In this document: positions 10,946 through 22,880 of the stretch, one piece after another
Position numbering within the stretch: the first letter of the stretch is position 1
Layout: every line of letters begins with the position of its first letter
Source of the DNA: Tenrec ecaudatus
Taxonomy: Eukaryota; Chordata; Mammalia; Afrosoricida; Tenrecidae
Assembly: GCF_050624435.1 (NCBI RefSeq)
Contig: NC_134546.1
Span: forward strand, 41,371,501-41,435,500
Length of the DNA stretch: 64,000 nt
Direction: 5' to 3'
The notes under the pieces: generated by a model
What the model was told of the DNA's origin: nothing
What the model saw: the letters and a program-made list of their open reading frames with translations, nothing else
The model's database searches: none
Program-made: the position numbers and the translations under genes

Positions 10946-11760
10946 TAAGAAGGGTTGTGCAGTCATTACCACAAACAACTTTGGGACATCTTGCTGGTTG
11001 TATACATTGCTCTTGACTCCCCATTTCCTCCAACCTTCCCTTCCATGCCCCCCCCCCCCCCCGTGACTATTATTCCTATTCCTGTGTTTCTAGTTTCACC
11101 CATCCTGACTTCTTACACAGAAAAACAACAAAACAAAGATGAAAAGCAGAAAAGGACACAGCAACGTTGATCAAATAAAAAAAACCCGAGAAAAACCTCA
11201 ATTGAAAATAAAGCAGAAAATATTAAAAATCCAGAATAAATTCAAAATGGGTCAAAACATAGATCTAATGACCAGGTGTTACATTGCAGCCTAAATACAG
11301 CTGCTGAAATCCACTTTACAGTGCTCTTTTTCCTGGACTATGCTCAGAGTGGATTCATAGGAAACTTCACCCACATAGGGTCCCTACATATGGATTTTGG
11401 ATTTCCAATATCATCCACAGTGCCCCACAAAGTGGATATTTAGAATTAATTTCTGGTTTATTCTTTCTTTGGATCACACAGGCTGGTGTGCTTCTTCCAT
11501 GTAGACGTAGCTAGCTCTTCAATTAGATGGCAGCTTGTTTTGAGACAAACCCTTAAGACCCCAACACTATTTTTTTCCCCTAATAGTTGGGCACCACCTG
11601 ATTTCTTCACCACCCTTTGCAAAAGCATCCATATCTTTGGTGATTTCCTGATGAGGGCGAGTACTGAACAGGGCCATGCTGTTCTTGTATTAGGGCCAAG
11701 AACTAGTTCTTCTATTGGGGCCACGACTGAGTGGCAGTCAGCTTTGTGACGGCATGCACT
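10946..11760 (-). mobile_element. older L1 3'-UTR copy
   Basis: Same order as the copy at 50180 (GTTGTGCAGTCATTACCAC, an A-rich block at 11119-11230, then CAGGCTGGTGTGCTTCTTCC), and a diverged relative of the younger family at 33147. Contains a C homopolymer near 11047-11062. Confidence 0.65.
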
Positions 11761-12249
11761 CCGTCTCCAGCTTCAAGACAGCTTACATTGTGGTTCTTTT
11801 GGGAAGTTCTGAGCCTGCCTGAGTGTTTTTTCTCTCCCTTCTCTGTCTTCCTGAGCAATTAAATAATTACACTATGATTTTTTTTTAAACTATCATTTGA
11901 AAATTTACCAGACTTCATGGATCCCATTTCCTCTGTTCCAGTGTTGAACATGCCGTCTCTGGTGAATTCTGCCTTCACATTGTGGCGTCCAGTCTGTTTA
12001 TTACTTATTCCCTGACGTTCTTCTTGTCTATCCTGTTCTTCGTTTAAACTATTCTATTGTTCCCGAATTGGTTTCCCTTCATTCCATCCTGACCTGGTCT
12101 TGATTCATCTTTCTGACAATTCCAACAATATTATTCTTGTGCTCAAATATATTTCGTATCTCCTGTTGGCCTGGTAATTATTTAAATGTCATAGCTTTAT
12201 ATTAGAGACCCTTCAATGAAAGGCCCAAATGACAGTCACCAGATAAGTC
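11761..12249. other. no recognised feature
   Basis: AT-rich intron sequence; nothing recognised. Confidence 0.4.
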
Positions 12250-12500
12250 CTTCATTATTCCCCTCCTGTAGCCAATACACTAGACATGTGTGGTTACAGA
12301 ACACTTGAAATGTGGCCAATGTGAATGGTGACATGCTTAAAGTATAAAATACATAATGGATTTCAAAGCCTTGGTAGTAAAAATAATATAAAATATCTCT
12401 ATAATTTTTATAGTAGTTACACATTGAAATAATATTGTATAAATTTGGATGAAATAAAATAGAATTATTATTATTATTATTAACTTCATCTTTTAGAATC
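12250..12500. repeat. old mammalian interspersed repeat, family not named
   Basis: The CACTTGAAATGTGGCCAATG ... AAAATACATAATGGATTTCA ... TAAAATATCTC series is familiar from ancient repeats shared by placental mammals; I cannot name the family with certainty. Confidence 0.5.
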
Positions 12501-12729
12501 TTTTAAAAAAACATCACTATTGCAAAATTTAACCTTTCCATATGAGATTCACCCTGTATTTCTACAGGACACACCTCTGTACAAACCATATTATTCGAGC
12601 CATACATTCCTGCCTTCATTTAGACTGTTTCTCTTATGCTAATGTTCCTCCATTACCAAATTCAAACTCTAGTTGAGGGTCTGTCTCTGGTGCCATACGC
12701 TCTTCACAACAAATTACATGTGTTTGCAG

Positions 12730-13040
12730 GTGGAAAGATTGCGGAGTCACACTGACTGGACTCAAATCATAATCTCACTCTTTAAGGTAGTTTCTCCATC
12801 TGCACAACAATGATGATACTACCTGTATCAATCAGGGTTCTCTAGAGCAACAGAACCACGAGGGTACAGTTGGGTACTGAGGATGGCAACTGGTTTATAA
12901 CTTAGCCAAGTTGATACATAAAACTTACCATCACACCAACTGTCCAATAGACTATTGAGAATTAAATAAGGAAATGTTTATACAATATTAATATAACATC
13001 TAGCATAGTATAAGAGCTCAATAAATATTTTAAAAACTTC
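12730..13040 (+). repeat. MIR SINE, split by insertion
   Basis: The left half has the MIR core (GGAGTCACACTGACTGGACTCAAAT ... AGTTTCTCCATCTGCACAA in outline) and the right half its end (GAGAATTAAATAAGG ... GAGCTCAATAAATATT). They are separated by about 115 bp of LTR-like sequence. Confidence 0.7.
12830..12945. mobile_element. internally deleted LTR-like fragment inside a MIR
   Basis: Left end ATCAATCAGGGTTCTCTAGA and right end CATAAAACTTACCATCACA, typical ends of a widespread mammalian LTR type, with most of the middle missing. Confidence 0.55.
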
Positions 13041-13132
13041 ACAGTTGTTCACTGTGAAGCAGTCAAGCTACTCACACCTTACATAAGTCCCACCCTTGAC
13101 AACAAAGGTAGGTCACCAAGGATAAGAAGTGG

Positions 13133-13715
13133 TGTCAGTCTTATGGAAGGGTCACAGGGAGGAGACAAGCCAGTCAGGGTGCAGTGTAGCAACAATGAAA
13201 CACACAACTTTCCTCTAGTTTCTAAATGCTTCACACCCCCCCCCCCCCACTATCATGATCCCAATTCTACCTTACAAACCTGGCTAAACCAGAGGATGTG
13301 CACTGGTACAGATAGGAACCGGAAACACAGGGAATTCAGAGCAGATGATCCCTTCGGGACCAGTGGTGAGAGTGGCAATACCAGGAGGGTGGAGGTAAGG
13401 TGGGGTAGAAAAGGGGAACCGATTACAAGCATCTACATATAACCTCCCTGGGGGTATGGACAACAGAAAAGTGGGTGAAGGGAGACATTGGACAGGGCAA
13501 GATATGACAAAATAATAATTTATAAATTATCAAGGGTTCATGAGAGAGCAGGGAGGGAGGGGGAAAAATGAGGAGCTGATGCCAGGGTCTTAAGTGGAGA
13601 GCAAATGTTTTGAGAATGATGAGGGCAATGAATGTACAAATGTGCTTTACACAATTGATGTATGTATGTATTGTGATAAGAGTTGTATGAGCCCCTAATA
13701 AAATGATTAAAAACA
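13133..13715 (+). mobile_element. L1 3' end, 5'-truncated, with 9-bp TSD
   Basis: Sense copy: CAGGGTGCAGTGTAGCAACA, a C-run, the G-rich polypurine tract near 13546-13563, and the terminal GAGCCCCTAATAAAATGATT plus short A-tail. AAGAAGTGG at 13124-13132 recurs at 13716-13724 as the target-site duplication, so the insertion boundaries are secure. Confidence 0.85.
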
Positions 13716-13724
13716 AAGAAGTGG

Positions 13725-15238
13725 GGTTAGGAAAAGGGATGTTGGGGAGATTTGCTATAGGATGGGAGAACTACTTTGGAATAGACTCTTTTGATTGTCA
13801 TGGGTCAGTCTTATGTGTACAAAATGCTTCTGGCTTGTTCCTGGTTCTTGACGGTCTTGACAATCCCTCCTGATTGTGCAAAGAACGGAGAGTGAAGGTG
13901 ATACTACTCCCACCTTTGCTTTGGCATCCCCTGACAGCCTTTTAAAGAAATGGTAAAGAACAACCTGCCCTTAGACACTTTTAGTGGGGAGCCCCTCTAG
14001 AGCGTTTGCATTTGCTCACTGACTTAGAAAAGTCCAGCTTGTCAGACGTCTCTCACTGGAGAGTGTTATTGGAGTGACTCTTCTCCAAGACAGCCGCTCT
14101 TGAGCACCCACGGAGCTTCGAGGGACCGATGTTTTATGCTGTGAACTGAAAGGCTCAGCAAGATTCCCTGGATAACGGATTTTCCACGTCTATGGGCAAC
14201 AACGAAATTTTCCTCCGAGGAAAATGGTAAACACATCTCAGCCCAGACTCAAACCCCATTTAGAGTTTCTGAAGACACAAAGCAAAGGAACCCAACTAGA
14301 GTACTTCCAGAAATAACATAACATGGCAAGAACAACGCTGGTCAATAAAACTATATGGTGAAGTCTCCCGGGGAATGTCTGCATCATCCGTAATGATTTC
14401 TCAGAAAGACTCTTGAGGAGCAGCAAGAATTAAGCTGTCAAGGCAGTGACACTGAAGATATGCTTCGGGAAGCTCTTTCACTATCAGCCTCCATTCCCAG
14501 ACACTTAGAAACGATATGTTTTTTTGAGCGAACTTGTCAAAGCTGGTTGCAACTGATATACCACATACTTATAATTAATTTGAGGATGGGTGGAAGTGCT
14601 TGGAATTACAGCCTTTATTGCTTTCCACTAATTCATCAGCTCTTGAAGACACACATTTTGTGTGGCTGTCTGGCTCCCACACCCTCCTTTCTCTGCAGCC
14701 TCTCATTGTGTGCGCAGGTTGTCCTTTGGTCCTGACTTAGAGGGAACGCCTGAGGTAAACAGACTCAAATGGATTTTATGCAGGTGAATTTGAACTTGTC
14801 ATAGAAATCCCTACCCCCCCCCCCATCTGCCAGTTTGTCCAACTACGGTGCTTCTGTGTTGTTATGATGCTGGAAGATATTGCGCCATTGTTTTAAATAC
14901 CACAGGGCCACCCATGGTGGATAGGTTTCCGTGACATTTAAGATTAAGACAGGCTAGGAAGAATGGGCTGTTGATCCAAAAATTAGCCACTGAGAGCCAC
15001 AACACAGCATCAGGGAGATGTAGCGCTGGGAGATGAGCCCTGGAGGTTGGCATGAAATAGCCTGTACTCTGGTGTTAGTCCATGCTTGGGAGGCAGCTCA
15101 GCCTGGGCTGAAAAGGCCAGCATATCAGCCTCCAAGTAATAATGAGCTCTGCTATTCTGGGATTTTAATTTATTCACCTTCCATACTGCAAAGACCTAGC
15201 GGGTCATTTTTCTCTAATTAACACTTCACAGAAACAAG
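13725..15238. other. intron sequence without a recognised gene
   Basis: Unique-looking; contains a C homopolymer at 14814-14824. Several short frames on both strands, none recognisable. Confidence 0.4.
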
Positions 15239-15787
15239 CACTTACTGATGAAGATCAAAGACTACAGCCTTCGGTGTGAATTACACTTTAACACAAAGTC
15301 AACGAAAATCCTCCAATGAGCAACATCATGACAGAAGGTAAAATGTTGAAGTTGTCAAGGGTTTTATTTTATCCGGATCCCCAGCTAATGCCTAGAGAAG
15401 CAGCGGTTAAAAAAAAATCAAATGACATATTTTATTGGACATGTCTGCATGCAGAAGATCCGTTAAAAGTAGTAAAGAGAACAGATGTCACTCTAAGAAC
15501 TGAGGTGCATCTGATACAAGCCATGGCATTTTCAATCACCTCATATGCGTGCGAAAGTGGCATAGTAAATAAGGAAGGCCAAACCAGAATGGATGCCTTT
15601 GAATTCTAGCTTTGGCAAAGAATATGAAGCACACCAATAGTAGAGGCACATCTGTTTTAGAAAGATGTCCGGAATGCTCCTTACAATCTAGCATGACAAG
15701 ACTTCATTTCAGGTACTTTGCACGTGTTAATTCCCGAAGAGTCATCTCACCAATGAGAGGGATGGACATGGTGGCTGCAATTAATGG
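15239..15787 (+). mobile_element. RTE LINE fragment, split by LTR
   Basis: Decayed 3' part of the RTE reverse transcriptase frame: CAAGCCATGGCATTTTCAAT, ACCTCATATGCGTGCGAAAG (residues SYACE) and GATGCCTTTGAATTCTAG. It reaches GGTGGCTGCAATTAATGG, where a MaLR-type LTR interrupts; the RTE continues at 16342. Confidence 0.8.
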
Positions 15788-16341
15788 TGTTTGGGATTGA
15801 ATTGTGTCCCCCTCCCCCTCAAAAACAAACAAACAACCACCATGTTGGAAATCTTTACCTCTAGGCCTGTGATTATAATCCTATTTGGGAATGAGTTATC
15901 TTTGTCATATTAATGAGACACCCCTGGGGGCATCGAGAAAGATGAAGGCCTCCGACAAGATGGATGGACACAGTGGCTGCACCATGGGCTCAGACAGAAG
16001 AACAATGGCGTAGGTGGCGCAGACCCCTGGGCAGTGTGTCACTCTGTTGTGCATCAGGTGCTGGGAGTCAGAATCGACTCGATGGCACCTAACAACACCC
16101 AAATTAACCTACAACGTGCTTGAGTCTCTTACAAACTATTACAGGAGCAGAAGCAACAGTGGAGAAGGGGAAGATGAGTGTCAAGCACAAGGAGATCTGC
16201 AAGGAGCCAGGAAACAAGCTGAAGCGACAAGGACCGTCTTCCGCAGTCAACAGAGAGTGACAGTGCCCCACCCTGAATCCCCACTTCCGGCCCCCTAAAC
16301 TGTGAGAAAATAAAGTTCTGTTTGCGAAAGCTACCCACTTC
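15788..16341 (+). mobile_element. MaLR-type LTR, itself carrying an RTE insertion
   Basis: TGTTTGGGATTGAATTGTGT near the start, TTTGGGAATGAGTTATCTTT, then after the RTE insertion CTTGAGTCTCTTACAAAC and near the end GTGAGAAAATAAAGTTCTGT and AAGCTACCCACTT. These blocks follow the order of MLT1/MaLR LTRs. The extreme 3' end is missing. Confidence 0.7.
15958..16098 (+). mobile_element. RTE LINE 3' end inside the MaLR LTR
   Basis: GGATGGACACAGTGGCTGCA through GAGTCAGAATCGACTCGATG to the CACCTAACAACA terminus typical of the RTE. Confidence 0.8.
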
Positions 16342-16445
16342 TGGGCTCAAACATAGCAACTGTTCTGAGGATGGTGCAGGTCTCGGCAGTGTTGCACTGG
16401 GTAGACACAGAGGTGCTACTGGGTCTGAAGTGTTTGGATGACAAA
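16342..16445 (+). mobile_element. RTE LINE, remainder of the copy begun at 15239
   Basis: GGGCTCAAACATAGCAACTG and GAGGATGGTGCAGGTCTCGG match the RTE block that should follow the break at 15787. Confidence 0.65.
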
Positions 16446-17117
16446 CACTGAGTGTTCAACCTCACCCCGGGGTTGTGTGCTTTGCTGTGTTTTCTACATC
16501 GTCAGATTATTGTACCCATACGTTGTGGTTCTGTGAAACCTTCATGTCCGAGCTGTTGTCTAATTGTTCTTCACAAGAGTCACCCCTTACCCCCTCAGTG
16601 GCAGGAGTCACTGTACAGAGCGCAGAGGTTTGATGGCTAGTCCGAGGCCACAGTGAAATCAGGGAATTGGACACCGGTGCTAGAACTCCAGTCCTGCCCA
16701 GACTTTGTCCTGCTGGCCACTTTCGATGGTGGCCGGGAGAGGTGTGCTGGGACCCAAGTTCTCACAGCGGGGCCTCCTCAGCCCTGAGGACTCAGAAAAG
16801 CTGTCTGCTCCTGGGATGGGACTAGGAATTCAGCAGTTCATCAGAGTCAAGGACAAATGTAACAGCGGCAAGGGGTAAAGACCAAGTATTCATTTGGCAA
16901 GTTGCGTTTTATTTATAAATTGGATTTTTTTGAATGTGGCCCAGATAGCGTTCTGGAATAGTATTTCAGGGCCATGCAGAGAGCAGCTGTGAGTCGTTTG
17001 CTGGCTGGGGGTAGGGTGGGGTGGGAATATTATCTTCTAGTGAGGTAGAAACCCCAAACTTAAAAGCAATATTAAACCATTCAAATACATTTTTTAATGT
17101 GCTTTGAAAGATGTTAA
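16446..17117. other. no recognised feature
   Basis: Intron sequence; no gene or repeat named. Confidence 0.4.
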
Positions 17118-17308
17118 GAGGCCTGGTGGTAGAGCGAAGCATTCATGGGGCTGCTAACCGTGAGGTCTGTAGTTAGTGGCCACTCCACAGGAGGAGAAGC
17201 TTTCTGCTCCCATAAAGCATCGCAGCCTTGCCCACCCCACGGCCAGTTCTGCTCACTCCTGAAGTCCTGTCTTATGAGTCGAAATCCACTTGATGGTAGT
17301 CAGAGCTT
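17118..17308 (+). repeat. AfroSINE
   Basis: AGGCCTGGTGGTAGAGCGAA head and GAGTCGAAATCCACTTGATG tail. Confidence 0.75.
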
Positions 17309-17329
17309 GAGCTTAAAGAATGCTAGACT

Positions 17330-17533
17330 GCTTGGTTACAAACCCACTGCTGTCATACAGATTCTTGAACCTCCAGGATAGCGTCGAGCTGCCCCATAGG
17401 GTTGCCAAGGTGGGAGGCTTTACAGAAGAGGACTACCTGCTCCATCTTTTTCCCATGGAGCGGCTGGTAGGTTTGATCCATGTCCTGCGGGTCAGCAGCC
17501 CAGTGTCTCTAACCACTGTGTCACAGGGCTGCT
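17330..17533 (-). repeat. AfroSINE, inverted relative to its neighbour
   Basis: GAGCTGCCCCATAGGGTTGC in the middle, CCACTGTGTCACAGGGCT at the inverted head. With the copy at 17118 it forms an imperfect inverted pair. Confidence 0.75.
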
Positions 17534-17577
17534 GTCAGTTATTTAGAACGAAAGTGATACTTTTCAAAGGGTCCCCT

Positions 17578-18630
17578 CCTCAGTGGGGCCACCCCATGAG
17601 ACACGATGCCCCTCCCTGACTCACAGTGCTACAGGGGACAGCACTGGAGACACATTGCAGGAGTTGTGCCCCGTCTCTTCCCCCCACACCAGGGTGGAAC
17701 ACAAAAGGAGCGCAACAGAACAGCAAGGGGGTCAAAGCAATGGCGTCCCTGAGGAATCCCGAAAATAGACTTAGAACTCAGGGCAGGACCTGGCACCTCA
17801 TCAGACTCGATTGGAAAACATTCACAAGGGCCAGTAGACAGACCAGGAACTATTTATAGGCCTTTCTCTCATCCCCCCATCCCCATGTCTAGCTACATAC
17901 GATAGGGGGGATAAAGAATCCTGAGGAGAAAACAATGGTTCTGATGGTTCTGGGGATGGGTGGTGGTGGTCAGAGGTGGGGGAGACATTGGAGACGGGGA
18001 AATGGGGAAAAAGAAGGGGAAAGCCAACATGTCCAGGGACAAGGGAATAACAAGTGATCTAAACTCAATGGTGAGGAGAGTGTAGGATGCCTGGTGGGGT
18101 TTGATCAAGTGCAATGTAGCGGAGAGGAATACTGAGAGCTGAATGAAGATCAAACATGATAGTGGGACAGGAGGAAGGTAAAGGGAAATAGAGTAAAGAA
18201 TTAGGAGGCGAAAGACATTATAGAGGTATAAATATAGGCACATACATATGTAAACATATTTATATAAACAGTAGTGCTATAGGTCTATGTACATATATTT
18301 TTATGTTAAGTATTAAGATAGCAGATGAACATTGGCCCTCTACTCAAGTACTCCCTCAACGCAAGAATACTTTGTTCTAATAACCTGATATTCTGTGATG
18401 CTCACCTTCACAATATAATCACCGAAGACAAAATGAGTGCATAAGCAAATGTGAGCTGATGGAGCCCAGCTATTACAAGATATAGCATCTGGGCTCTGAA
18501 AGGCTTGAACAAGTGGCCATCTAGCAAGGAAGCAGCAAATCCTACATAGAAGAAGCACATCAGCCTGTGTGATCACAAGGTGTTGACAAGATCAGGTATC
18601 AGGCATCCCAAGACCCAAAACAAACAATCA
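17578..18630 (+). mobile_element. L1 3'-UTR copy, truncated at both ends
   Basis: Sense copy colinear with the complement of 33900-35120: ATGAGACACGATGCCCCTCC, then the central block, then GCAGATGAACATTGG, ACTTTGTTCTAATAACCTG and TGTGATCACAAGGTGTTG. The terminal 3' blocks are absent. Confidence 0.7.
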
Positions 18631-19113
18631 TATCTCTACAGCATGGCACACTGTCTGACCCGGAGCTCTACAGCATGGTACCCTGTCTGTCTGACCCTGA
18701 TCTATTGTGAAGGTAGAAGAACAAGGGAAACATTCAGGAAACATGTCTAGGGACCAATATTTCCCCATCAAATTGGACATTTTCACTTTCCAAAGTCTCT
18801 GGATTGTCTTATAATAAAGTCTAAAAGTTTAAGTTCTGTTCAGTAGGCACAACATGCAAAAAATAAATTGCTATAATTATTATTAGCATTTTCTTACTAA
18901 CAGATTTTCAGAAGCTGTTTCCATATCAAGCAGATCAACCTTTCTGTTGTCATAGAGACAAAGATCTTTATATAACCATGAGCAAGGTGAGATTTTACCC
19001 TCCTCCCCCTCCTTCTCATTGCTTAGATCTAATAAGAAAAGGAATGGAAATTTTTTTAAATCAGTTTTTTTCCCCTTTTACTTTTTCTTCCAATTAAAAT
19101 GAGTGAAAATGTG
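18631..19113. other. no recognised gene
   Basis: AT-rich intron sequence. Confidence 0.4.
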
Positions 19114-19258
19114 GGAGGCCATATTTTTTTGTTTCATGTTTTAGATTTTAAAGAGTTGTATTTCTAATACAATATGGAAGGGAGGAAAGGCACGAACGAT
19201 ACCATTTTCAAAAATTGTAAGCAAAGGACTTGTCAGAAATCAATAATTATAACCTGCA
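19114..19258 (+). repeat. direct duplication, copy 1
   Basis: About 145 bp matching 20224-20367: shared blocks include TTTCATGTTTTAGATTTTAA, GATACCATTTTCAAA and TTGTAAGCAA. I do not recognise it as a known transposable element. Confidence 0.8.
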
Positions 19259-19489
19259 TACCTTTTTTTAAAAGTGATATTTAGATGGAGGTCCTAGATG
19301 CAGAGTTACCAAGGACTGGGATGATTTAAAAAAAAAGTAAAGTGGCATTCTTCTTTTCATGGTAGCTTTCTCTCAAAATTGTAGTTTTTGTTCTCTCTTT
19401 TTTAATGAATACCCAATAACTAAATATTCATAGCATTTTCTATCTTAGCATTAACCTTTATCATTTCATTTATTCATCGGTAAGAAAAG

Positions 19490-20115
19490 AGAATCCAATC
19501 CTCAAAAATCGAAGCACAGACTCCCACTATGATACAGGCATCCCACTCTCTGGTGTACGCACAAAAGATCTGAAAGAAGGAACACAGATAGCTGTAGCCC
19601 AAGTATCCATCAACAGATGAATAGACATACAAACTGTGATATATGCATGAAGGGGCTTCTGGAAGTTCCTGGAAGAGTAGAATAAAAGATCATGGAATTT
19701 TTCGATGAACTTTCTGAAGCCCCCAGAAATATAATAGACAACTAACTTGTCATTAACAGAAAGGAAGTCTTGATACATATGTTGACATGGCAGAGTCCTG
19801 AACCAGAATGTTGTGAGAAATGAGTCAGTCACGAAAGGACAGATATCGTATGGTCTTATTTATGTGGAATATTTAGAACAAGCAACTGTAGCGACCAAAG
19901 TTCCTTAGTGGTTTCCAGGAGCAAGTATGAAGCTGGGGGAAAGGGCAGCTCACTGCTCTGCAGACACTGAACTTCCCTTGAGGGTGATGGAAAAATTGGA
20001 AATGGATAATGGTGACGTTTGGACTCAACACATAGAACTAGTGTCATGGAATTGTGCTTGTGATGAATGTTAACATGGAAAATATTTTGTTACAAATATA
20101 TTGACCACACCAAAG
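19490..20115 (+). mobile_element. old L1M 3' end
   Basis: Order of blocks is that of ancient mammalian L1: CCATCAACAGATGAATAGAC, GATACATATGTTGACATGG, ACTTAGTGG-like GGTTTCCAGGAG, GGTGATGGAAAAATTGGAAA, ending in an AT-rich ATTTTGTTACAAATATATTG. Confidence 0.75.
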
Positions 20116-20223
20116 ATTCCAGCATGAACTTGTTCACTTTTCTTGTCCTTTGCCTCAGTATTGAGATACACGTCCACTCGTCTGTCTTCTTTCTCAAGAA
20201 TTCAGCGTTCTTGGTAGGGTTAG

Positions 20224-20367
20224 GGAGGCTATTTTTGTGTGTTTCATGTTTTAGATTTTAAAAACCGTGTTTCTAATAAATTATGGAAGGAGGGAGAGGT
20301 ATGAATGATACCATTTTCAAAGTTTGTAAGCAAGGGAGCAGTCAGTAATCAATCAGTATAACTCACA
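20224..20367 (+). repeat. direct duplication, copy 2
   Basis: Second copy of the segment at 19114, about 1.1 kb to the right, with the L1M fragment between the two. Confidence 0.8.
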
Positions 20368-20863
20368 GTTACCAAAATAGGCATATTCCTACCCTTCCTA
20401 AGAATATTCCCTCCTCTGACCAGTCTGCTATGTGCTTAGCCTGATGCTCTTCCCCCAGTCCCATGAAAGCCAAACTCCATCTGCTATTACTCCTCCATCA
20501 TCCCTTGTCTCTTCAATCCGTCCTTATCCATGGAGCCCTCCCCATTGATTTTTGAAAAAACAAAACAAAAAACTTTCCTGTTGATTTTTTGTCTATCTTT
20601 GAGTTCAGGGTCTTAATGATACCACAACTGTCACCTTGGTGCCTGTGGGCGGGGAAGCTGGGAAGGAGAGTTTCTGGCATGAAGATGTTTACAACATGCT
20701 CTTTAGAAGATTCTGTCTGTCAAGGCTGGCAATGTCTTCCCTCTGAAGCCTGAGTGCACATCACACTCACCGGGGAATGTGTCTCCCCTTCCTGCCTAGT
20801 TTCAGTAGGTTGGGTCTGGCCTTGAGAAGGTGCATTTCTAACAATTTCCTCTTTGATGCTCAT
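20368..20863. other. no recognised feature
   Basis: Intron sequence, pyrimidine-rich in part. Confidence 0.4.
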
Positions 20864-21045
20864 TTTGCCCTGGTGGTGCTGTGGATTAAGTGTTGGGCTG
20901 CTAATGGCAAAGTCGGCAGTTCAAGCCCATCGGCCGCTCTTCTGGGAAAGATGAAGTGGCCAGCCACTGTAAAGGTTGACAGTCTCAGGAACACCACAGA
21001 GTTGCTATGGGGCCTATGCTCTGAGACCCAGTGGCTAAAAATAAC
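20864..21045 (+). repeat. AfroSINE
   Basis: GCCCTGGTGGTGCTGTGGAT head; the tail is degraded. Confidence 0.8.
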
Positions 21046-21294
21046 AACGCGCCCACATCTCCCTATGCAACTCTCTTGTCGGATGGCTGCTGTGTTGGAA
21101 AACTTTATCCTGGTTTGCTCTTTACAGACCCTGCCCCCACAGTTTTTACCTGAAAGAGGAGGTGATTTCTTGATCATGTGCCCTTTCAGGACGTGAGCCC
21201 TTGTGAGGTTATTGTCCTTGGGTTGTGTGAGTCCCTAGGTAACTAGACCTAAGGAGTCTACATGATCAAGTCTACATGATGTTTCTTGGGGAGG

Positions 21295-21296
<2 letters not shown>

Positions 21297-21329
<33 letters not shown>
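21297..21329. repeat. (GT)n microsatellite
   Basis: About 16 uninterrupted GT units. Confidence 0.95.
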
Positions 21330-21331
<2 letters not shown>

Positions 21332-21439
21332 AAAATAAGATCAGCAGAGAAGGGAAGTAGATGATCCAGGATTTCACATGTATGGCAGAGGCTGCAGAGC
21401 CTGGAAAACTCTTTTGAGAGCGGGGCAAGCCTGCCTCAG

Positions 21440-21635
21440 AGCGCTGTTGCTGTTAGGGCCCATGAGATTGCGTCTGCCTCACAGTGACCCTAGAAGACAG
21501 AGTAGAACTGCTCCATAGGGCTTCCTCAGTGTGGGAGCAGATTAACAGATTTTTTTTTCTCTGTGAGCAGCTTGTGGGTTTGAACCACCGACCTTTTGGT
21601 TAGTAGCTCAGTGCTTTGTATTGTAGCCATTTCCC
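21440..21635 (-). repeat. AfroSINE
   Basis: GTAGAACTGCTCCATAGGGC and GAACCACCGACCTTTTGGTT are inverted AfroSINE blocks. Confidence 0.8.
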
Positions 21636-22589
21636 ACCTCCACTCCCAAACTTACTCAGCCCTATAAAGGGCCCCAGCTTCTCTCAGCTGTGCGACAGTG
21701 CAGTGTGAGAAAGGCGGCTACTATTTTGGCTTTTCTCTCCCACTTGGGCCTTCTCAAGGGCAGAGGCATCTGCGGAGACCAGCATCAGTGTAGCTTCAGA
21801 TGTTGTTGGGCGATCTCAGACAGAAGCCAAATCCCCGAAGGATTCACAGCTCACCTACCCATTCTGGCCCCCACCCCCACCCCACCAAAGGATCAATGCC
21901 AACTGTGGAGAAGCGGGAGGATTTTTTTTTTATTAAGAAGAGGGTAATTTCCTTATAAAGATAAACAAGTACCAGAAGATAATTAACAGATGGAGCGCTA
22001 TCTTTGCTACCCAATAACTGTGTGGCCTTGGGGGCAAATTATTCTATTTCCCGAGATGCTGGTTTCTTCCTTTATTATCAAGGTGATGGGTAGGGGAATT
22101 AGGGCCATCTCTGAAGTCTCTCTGAGTTCCCAATTTCCGCTTTGTGCCGTTATAAGCACTGAGCAAGCGGGTGAGAAAGGCTGTTCCTGCCATAATCACT
22201 CAGAATCACCAGATCGCAAGCTGGGCAGGGAGGGACAAGGCCTCAGACTTGGAAGGCAAGTTCCATGGATTTGTTGATTGATGGAAACAAATTCTACCAG
22301 CATGGTCCTCACCCTCAGGGAGTGGAGCTGACAAGAGAATTAATGGCAACTAATTAATATAAACCCCTCAACCCTTAAACTGTATCTATCAACCAGATCT
22401 TCCCAGTGGGCCACTCACTCTTCCACAGGCCACTCAAGAGGGAGGGGGGGCTCGCCACTGAGAAGTGCTGCCAGTAACCGACCACTGGGGGCAGCAGCTC
22501 TCTCCTCCCCACCAACTGAATTCCTCTCTTCCAATGGTTAGAACTACTGCCGGCTTGGTGCCTACTCAAAACTTATGTGGCACTCCTTT
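21636..22589. other. no recognised gene
   Basis: Intron sequence; no feature named. Confidence 0.4.
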
Positions 22590-22880
22590 CTTTTCTGTTT
22601 TCTTGAGATGTGACTCACAGACCATAAAATTCACCCGCACAATAGTCTCAAATACGGCATAGTCATAGACCTGTGCCACCTTCACCACCGTCGTTTTCAT
22701 CGCTCCCTCCAGTTCACACAGATCAGAGTCATCCTCCCCTCTCCTCACCCATTGCTTCCCAGGTCCTGGCAACCACCAATCAACGTTCGCTCCAGGGGGT
22801 TGCCTATTTTTCCTCTTTCATATAAACAGAATCATGTAACATGTGGGGCTTTGCTCTACCTGGAACAAAGGCAACCTGGT
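22590..22880 (-). mobile_element. old L1M 3'-UTR fragment
   Basis: ACCATAAAATTCACCC, CCAGGTCCTGGCAACCACCA and ATATAAACAGAATCATGTAA are diagnostic inverted L1M blocks. Confidence 0.8.
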
